Assembly: GCF_014646335.1 (NCBI RefSeq)
Contig: NZ_BMNG01000020.1
Coordinates: forward strand, 115,535 to 179,534
Direction: 5' to 3'
DNA length: 64,000 nucleotides
From: Streptomyces lasiicapitis
Lineage (GTDB): Bacteria; Actinomycetota; Actinomycetes; Streptomycetales; Streptomycetaceae
In this document: in pieces, positions 59,817 to 64,000 of the stretch
How positions within the stretch are numbered: the first letter of the stretch is position 1
How the letters are laid out: every line of letters starts with the position of its first letter
The notes under the pieces: model-generated
The model's database searches: none
What the model saw: only the letters and a program-made list of their open reading frames with translations
Told to the model about the DNA's origin: nothing
Position numbers and translations under genes: made by a program

Positions 59817-60623
59817 GTGGGATCACTGCGCAATCCGATCGGGCCGCTTCCCTCCTCCATCTACTGGCGCCGGAGGGCCGCCCTGCTGTCCGTGCTCGGA
59901 CTCCTCTTGTTGCTTGTCGTGTGGGCTCTCGTCTCGGGCGGAGGCGGCGGGAAGAACGGTGCCGACGGACCGTCGGGCAACGGGCCCGCGACGTCCATCA
60001 CGCCCGGACCCTCCGGTTCCGGTCCCGCCATCAGTGAACACCCGGGCGGCCGGGACGAGTCGGAGGGCTCCGACGGTTCCGACGGCGGTGGCGACGGCGA
60101 CGGCTCCGGCGACTCGGAGGGCTCCGACGGTTCGGGCTCCGGCGGCTCGGGTGGTGGCGGCTCGGACGACGCCAAGGGCGGCGGCGGTTCGGGCAACCGG
60201 CTTCCGGCCGGCTCCAGTCTGGCCAACTGCACGCCGGGCGCGGTGAAGTTGAAGCTGCGCAGCGTACGGAATTCGTACGCGCCCGGCCAGAAGCCGAAGT
60301 TGGAGCTGACCGCCGTGAACACGGGCGGGAAGGCCTGCAAGGTCGATCTCGGCGGCAAGGGAACCGTCTTGACGATCACTCAGGCCGAGGCCGACGACGC
60401 GATCTGGTCCTCGGAGGACTGCCCAGGCGCCGCCGCCAGCCTGCTCTTCCGCGTCCCCGCGGACGGCAAGGTCACCCGCACCCTGGAGTGGGACCGCAAG
60501 GCCAGCGCCCCCCAGTGCGCGACGCCCCCGGCGGGCAGCGCTAAGGCCGACACCTACCTGGTGGAGGCCCGCACCCCGGGCCTGGGAAGCGCGCAGACGT
60601 CGTTCGTGCTGGCGAAGGACTGA
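59817..60623 (+). CDS. Membrane-anchored or secreted protein with Gly/Ser/Asp linker, unknown function
   Basis: This 268-residue protein has a short cytoplasmic start, one membrane helix (about 22-40, ALLSVLGLLLLLVVWALV) and a long low-complexity Gly/Ser/Asp linker (about 45-135). An outer domain (about 135-268) contains LANCTPGAVKLKLRSVRNSY, GQKPKLELTAVNTGGKACKVDLGGK, EDCPGAAASLLFRVPADGK and TPGLGSAQTSFVLAKD. It has four conserved-looking Cys, suggesting disulfides, and resembles beta-sandwich domains found in actinobacterial secreted proteins. It has no family name that I recognise. GTG 59817 is at leaderless distance from TAAGGT. It is convergent with disA. Confidence 0.75.
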   Translation: MGSLRNPIGPLPSSIYWRRRAALLSVLGLLLLLVVWALVSGGGGGKNGADGPSGNGPATSITPGPSGSGPAISEHPGGRDESEGSDGSDGGGDGDGSGDSEGSDGSGSGGSGGGGSDDAKGGGGSGNRLPAGSSLANCTPGAVKLKLRSVRNSYAPGQKPKLELTAVNTGGKACKVDLGGKGTVLTITQAEADDAIWSSEDCPGAAASLLFRVPADGKVTRTLEWDRKASAPQCATPPAGSAKADTYLVEARTPGLGSAQTSFVLAKD

Positions 60624-60698
60624 GCGGGGTGGGGCGGGCCTGAAGGGGATCCCCCCAAAGCCGAGCCTGGGCACAGGCCGACGTACCCCCGCCCCGCT
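60623..60698. terminator. Convergent inverted repeat before disA end
   Basis: AGCGGGGTGGGG (60623-60634) can pair with CCCCGCCCCGCT (60687-60698) with one G-U. An inner hairpin GCCTG..CAGGC lies at about 60665-60678. It ends both convergent genes. Confidence 0.45.
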
Positions 60699-60703
60699 GA
60701 AGG

Positions 60704-61828
60704 CTAGACGTACCGCTCCAGGATCGAGGACTCCGCGAGCCGGGAGAGTCCTTCGCGCACACTGCGGGCGCGCGCCTCGCCCACCCCGTCCACCGTCTGG
60801 AGATCGTCCACACTCGCGGCGAGCAGCTTCTGCAGCCCGCCGAAGTGCTCGACCAGCCGGTCGATGATGGCGCCGGGCAGCCGGGGGACCTTCGCGAGGA
60901 GCCTGAAGCCGCGCGGCGACACCGCGGAGTCGAGGGTCTCGGGCGAGCCCGTGTACCCCAACGCCCGCGCCACCGTGGGCAGTTCGAGCAGCTCGGCATG
61001 GGTGAGGGAGTCCAGCTCGGCCAGCGCCTCGTCGACGGTGCGCGACCGCTTGGCCGTGGGCTCCGGCACATAGTCCCGCACGACCAGCTCGCGCTCGGGC
61101 TCCACGCCCGCGATCAACTCGTCGAGCTGGAGCGTCAGGAGGCGGCCGTCGGTGCCGAGCTCGACCACGTACTCCGCGATCTCCTTGGCGATCCGCCGCA
61201 CCATCTCCAGGCGCTGGGCGACCGCGGTGACGTCCCGCACCGTCACCAGGTCCTCGATCTCCAGGGCGGACAGCGTGCCCGCGACCTCGTCGAGGCGCAG
61301 TTTGTACCGCTCAAGCGTGGCGAGGGCCTGGTTGGCACGTGACAGGATCGCCGCGGAGTCCTCCAGGACGCGGCGCTGCCCGTCCACGTACAGCGCGATG
61401 AGGCGCATGGACTGGGACACGGACACGACGGGGAAGCCGACCTGCTTGCTCACCCGGTCCGCCGTGCGGTGCCGGGTGCCCGTCTCCTCCGTGGGGATGG
61501 TGGGGTCCGGCACCAACTGCACGCCCGCGCGCAGGATCTTGGTGATGTCCTTGTCGAGGACGATGCCGCCGTCGAGCTTGCACAGCTCACGCAGCCGCGT
61601 CGCCGTGAACTCGACGTCCAGGACGAAGCCGCCCGTGCACATCGACTCGACGGTCTTGTCCGAGCCGAGCACGATGAGCCCGCCCGTGTTGCCTCTGAGG
61701 ATCCGCTCCAGGCCGTCGCGCAGGGGGGTGCCGGGTGCGACGGCGCTCAAGGAGGCGCGCATCAGCCCGTCGGCACCGGAGCCTGTACCGGGCTTGCCGG
61801 GAACCGCTGCCCGGTCGTTGGCTGCCAC
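60704..61828 (-). CDS. disA: DNA integrity scanning diadenylate cyclase DisA
   Basis: DisA makes c-di-AMP from two ATP and stalls at DNA damage. The 374-residue protein has a DAC domain with LDGGIVLD (the DGA site, here DGG) and TGTRHRTADRVSKQ (RHR motif). A helical spine and a C-terminal helix-hairpin-helix DNA-binding domain follow (LPGAIIDRLVEHFGGLQKLL, TVDGVGEARARSVREGL). GTG 61828 has a strong GGAGGAG about 6 nt upstream. radA ends about 100 nt upstream on the same strand, the usual arrangement. Confidence 0.95.
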   Translation of the reverse strand: MAANDRAAVPGKPGTGSGADGLMRASLSAVAPGTPLRDGLERILRGNTGGLIVLGSDKTVESMCTGGFVLDVEFTATRLRELCKLDGGIVLDKDITKILRAGVQLVPDPTIPTEETGTRHRTADRVSKQVGFPVVSVSQSMRLIALYVDGQRRVLEDSAAILSRANQALATLERYKLRLDEVAGTLSALEIEDLVTVRDVTAVAQRLEMVRRIAKEIAEYVVELGTDGRLLTLQLDELIAGVEPERELVVRDYVPEPTAKRSRTVDEALAELDSLTHAELLELPTVARALGYTGSPETLDSAVSPRGFRLLAKVPRLPGAIIDRLVEHFGGLQKLLAASVDDLQTVDGVGEARARSVREGLSRLAESSILERYV

Positions 61829-61930
61829 TGCACTCCTCCGGTCGCAGGTTGTCCTAGCCCTCGTTCGCACGTCTGGTGCACGCTTCGTGCAGGCCCAGCT
61901 TCGTACGGATGGGCGAGACCAGGGCAAAGT

Positions 61931-63340
61931 CTACCGGCGCTCGTCCTCCTGGCGTGGGGCCTCTCGACGACGCGATCTCGGAAGGACCCGCAGCGCGTCG
62001 CCCATGTCGGCGACTTCGGTGACCTTCATACCGGCAGGGACCTTCCCCGGATCGGCCGGTACGAGCGCGTGGGTGAAGCCCAGACGGTGCGCCTCGGCCA
62101 GTCTGCGCTGCACGCCCGTGACCCGTCTGACCTCGCCCGCGAGGCCCACCTCGCCGATCGCGACCAGGTTCTTCGGCAGCGGGGTGTCGCTCGCCGCGCT
62201 GGCGAGGGCGAGCGCCACGGCGAGGTCGGCGGCGGGCTCGGTGAGCTTCACGCCGCCGACGGTGGCGCTGTAGATGTCGCGCTTGCCGAGGGCCGTGATG
62301 CGGCCGCGCTGCTCCAGGACGGCCAGCATCATCGAGACGCGGGACGTCTCCAGGCCGGAGGTGGTGCGGCGCGGCGAGGGGATCTGCGAGTCGACCGTGA
62401 GGGCCTGGACCTCAGCGACCAGGGGGCGGCGGCCCTCCAGCGTCACCGTCAGGCAGGTGCCGGGTACGGCTTCGGCGCGACGGGTGAGGAAGAGGCCCGA
62501 CGGGTCGGTGAGGCCCGTGATGCCCTCGTCGTGCAGCTCGAAGCAGCCGACCTCGTCCGTCGTCCCGTACCGGTTCTTCACGCCGCGGACCAGGCGCAGG
62601 CGGGCGTGCCGGTCGCCTTCGAAGTGGAGCACCACGTCCACGAGGTGCTCCAGGAGGCGCGGTCCCGCGATCGCGCCGTCCTTGGTGACGTGGCCGACCA
62701 GGAGCGTGGACATGCCGCGCTCCTTGGAGGCGCGGATCAGGGCGCCCGCGACCTCACGGACCTGCGCCATGCCTCCGGGGGCGCCGTCGATCTCCGGCGA
62801 GGCCACCGTCTGCACCGAGTCGAGGATCAGGAGGGAGGGCTTCACCGCGTCCAAGTGGCCGAGGACGGCGGCCAGATCGGTCTCCGCGGCCAGATACAGG
62901 TGGTCCGCGATCGCGGAGATGCGGTCGGCGCGCAGGCGGACCTGGCTGGCCGACTCCTCACCGGTCACGTACAACGTCCGGTGGTCGTCGCTCGCCGCCT
63001 TCGCCGCCACGTCGAGCAGCAGCGTGGACTTGCCGACGCCCGGCTCGCCCGCGAGCAGCACCACGGCGCCGGGCACCAGGCCGCCGCCGAGCACGCGGTC
63101 CAGCTCGGGCACACCGGTGGTGCGGGCCGTCGCGCTGCGGCCGTCCACCTGGCCGATGGGCACGGCGGAGGAGGTGACACGGCCGGGGGCGGTCGTGCGC
63201 ACCGCGGGCGCGCCGTACTCCTCGACCGTGCCCCACGCCTGGCACTCGGGGCAGCGGCCCAGCCACTTGGCCGTCTGCCACCCGCATTCGGTGCAGCGGT
63301 AGGACGGGCGGTCCTTCGTGGTCTTCGTACGGGCAGCCAT
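61931..63340 (-). CDS. radA: DNA repair protein RadA
   Basis: RadA (Sms) is a RecA-like, branch-migration ATPase of 469 residues. The N-terminal zinc finger is YRCTECGWQTAKWLGRCPEC. The RecA fold has LLAGEPGVGKSTLLLDVA (Walker A), LLILDSVQTVASPE (Walker B) and the KNRYGTTDE motif specific to RadA. The Lon-protease-like C-terminal domain is VGGVKLTEPAADLAVALALASA and AIGEVGLAGEVRRV. ATG 63340 has TACCGT 6 nt upstream, so it is probably leaderless. It is divergent from the next gene. Confidence 0.95.
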   Translation of the reverse strand: MAARTKTTKDRPSYRCTECGWQTAKWLGRCPECQAWGTVEEYGAPAVRTTAPGRVTSSAVPIGQVDGRSATARTTGVPELDRVLGGGLVPGAVVLLAGEPGVGKSTLLLDVAAKAASDDHRTLYVTGEESASQVRLRADRISAIADHLYLAAETDLAAVLGHLDAVKPSLLILDSVQTVASPEIDGAPGGMAQVREVAGALIRASKERGMSTLLVGHVTKDGAIAGPRLLEHLVDVVLHFEGDRHARLRLVRGVKNRYGTTDEVGCFELHDEGITGLTDPSGLFLTRRAEAVPGTCLTVTLEGRRPLVAEVQALTVDSQIPSPRRTTSGLETSRVSMMLAVLEQRGRITALGKRDIYSATVGGVKLTEPAADLAVALALASAASDTPLPKNLVAIGEVGLAGEVRRVTGVQRRLAEAHRLGFTHALVPADPGKVPAGMKVTEVADMGDALRVLPRSRRREAPRQEDERR

Positions 63341-63346
63341 GCGTGA

Positions 63347-63352
63347 ACGGTA
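63347..63352 (-). promoter_or_regulatory. Predicted -10 box of leaderless radA promoter
   Basis: TACCGT on the minus strand lies 6 nt before the ATG of radA. Confidence 0.5.
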
Positions 63353-63537
63353 GCCGCCCGCACTGACAGCCCTTCGACGCCCGCACGGACAGCTCTTGTT
63401 CACGCCGGGCGGCGGCCCGATCCCTTACCTCTCGAACAGGCAACGGAATCATGGCTTCCTGTCCCCTTTTGAGGGATCTGTTCACCCGTAAGGATTAAAT
63501 GTGCTCAAGGGGGCAGAAGGCGCCTGCATCATGCGCC

Positions 63538-63543
63538 TAACTT
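63538..63543 (+). promoter_or_regulatory. Predicted -10 box of the terminal partial gene
   Basis: TAACTT lies 7 nt before GTG 63551. Confidence 0.4.
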
Positions 63544-63550
63544 CGCACGG

Positions 63551-64000
63551 GTGATGAGCAGCAGTCCGGAAACTCCCACGTACACCACCGGCGCGCACCG
63601 GGCGCACCCGGCCGCCCGCAAGCGGGTGGCGCCGCGCACGGTCCCGCAGTCGCTGGCACCTACGGCACCTACGGCACCTACGTCTACGCACTACGAACCG
63701 TTCCTGGACGGCCTGTTCACGTACTGCCTGTCGGTGCTGTGCGACCACGACGCGGCGACGGCCGCGCTCGGCGAGGTCCTCGCGCTGGCCGAGCGGCGCG
63801 GCGGCCGCCCCGACGGCGACACCCGCGCGTGGCTGTACGCACTCGCCCGCTGGATGTGCCTGCGCGCCCTGGCGGAGAGCAAGCAGCGGGGCCGCCATGG
63901 AGCGCATGCGGCGGCCGCCGGGGCCGCGTCCGGGGCGAGCCCTTCGGCCGCGACGGCGGGTCCGCCCGTCGCCCCGCCGGGCCCGGCCCCCGCGCCGCAC
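63551..64000 (+). CDS. Partial gene running off the right end (sigma-like N-terminal region)
   Basis: The reading frame from GTG 63551 (next codon ATG 63554) is open to the last base, 150 codons. The protein starts MSSSPETPTYTT, then HRAHPAARKRVAPRTVPQ, a short (PTA)n run, and the segment YEPFLDGLFTYCLSVLCDHDAATAALGEVLALAERRGGRP. This recalls the region-2 helix of ECF-type sigma factors, followed by TRAWLYALARWMCLRALAES and an Ala/Pro-rich stretch. Streptomyces genomes have a conserved protein divergent from radA here. A sigma role is only a suggestion. Confidence 0.7.
   Translation, partial: MMSSSPETPTYTTGAHRAHPAARKRVAPRTVPQSLAPTAPTAPTSTHYEPFLDGLFTYCLSVLCDHDAATAALGEVLALAERRGGRPDGDTRAWLYALARWMCLRALAESKQRGRHGAHAAAAGAASGASPSAATAGPPVAPPGPAPAPH

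Noticed and set aside
60704..61828. DGG instead of DGA in DisA as a loss of activity
   Set aside because: The catalytic Asp and RHR are kept, and Ala to Gly is conservative. It is likely normal for Streptomyces DisA.

Overview
The window is a high-GC actinobacterial chromosome segment, almost certainly Streptomyces. Coding sequence is near 70 percent G+C, GTG starts are common, several protein families seen here are Streptomyces-restricted, and the gene order tilS-hpt-ftsH-folE ... lsr2-clpC ... sigE-cseABC ... disA-radA matches, from memory, the S. coelicolor SCO3407 to SCO3349 region. It is mostly conserved core chromosome, with one accessory island between clpC and an M23 peptidase gene.

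Layout. 1-5050: the end of a zinc metalloprotease gene, then tilS, hpt, ftsH and folE on the plus strand. 5115-8370: a minus-strand folate operon (folP, an NTF2-like gene, folB, folK, DUF3180) whose genes mostly overlap by 4 nt. 8466-11674: a membrane LPG-synthase-like protein and a divergent esterase. 11765-15600: an osmoprotectant ABC transporter split into a minus-strand ATPase gene and a plus-strand permease-permease-binding protein operon. 15845-21487: a coiled-coil membrane protein, a PH-domain pair, a stand-alone NuoD paralogue and a MidA/NDUFAF7-type methyltransferase. 21594-24812: a two-component pair and an ArsR-like regulator. 25098-32317: a small conserved protein, a beta-eliminating lyase, then a cofactor operon (DUF2520 protein, panC, a 50-codon mini-ORF, nadB, nadC, coaX). 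32443-39207: small surface and unknown proteins, a BlaI-type regulator, N-acetylglutamate synthase, Lsr2, an SCO3374-like protein and ClpC.

39278-46675 is the most interesting part. Two paralogous NACHT-LRR (bacterial NLR-like) genes flank a DUF1016/YhcG-like gene that lacks its nuclease domain. All three lie on the minus strand and could form one transcription unit. The NTPase modules of the two NLRs are closely alike but the C-terminal sensor parts differ. One sensor has clearly lower G+C, and the other carries an 18-bp repeat array just before it.

47082-64000: an M23 peptidase gene with a terminator-like hairpin in its leader, a TetR/MFS pair with two palindromic operators, an AraC/VOC pair, the sigE-cseA-cseB-cseC cell-envelope stress operon, mutY, a two-component pair whose kinase has a C-terminal extracellular domain, a PAP2 phosphatase, a secreted-type protein, disA (c-di-AMP synthase), radA, and the start of a gene running off the end.

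Regulatory sequence is unusually readable. At least a dozen genes have a TANNNT-like -10 box 6 or 7 nt before the start codon, which predicts leaderless mRNAs. A second motif, TGTCAGTG-N8-YANNNN, recurs upstream of four unrelated genes. The clpC upstream region carries ClgR-like sites and a sigma-R-like promoter.
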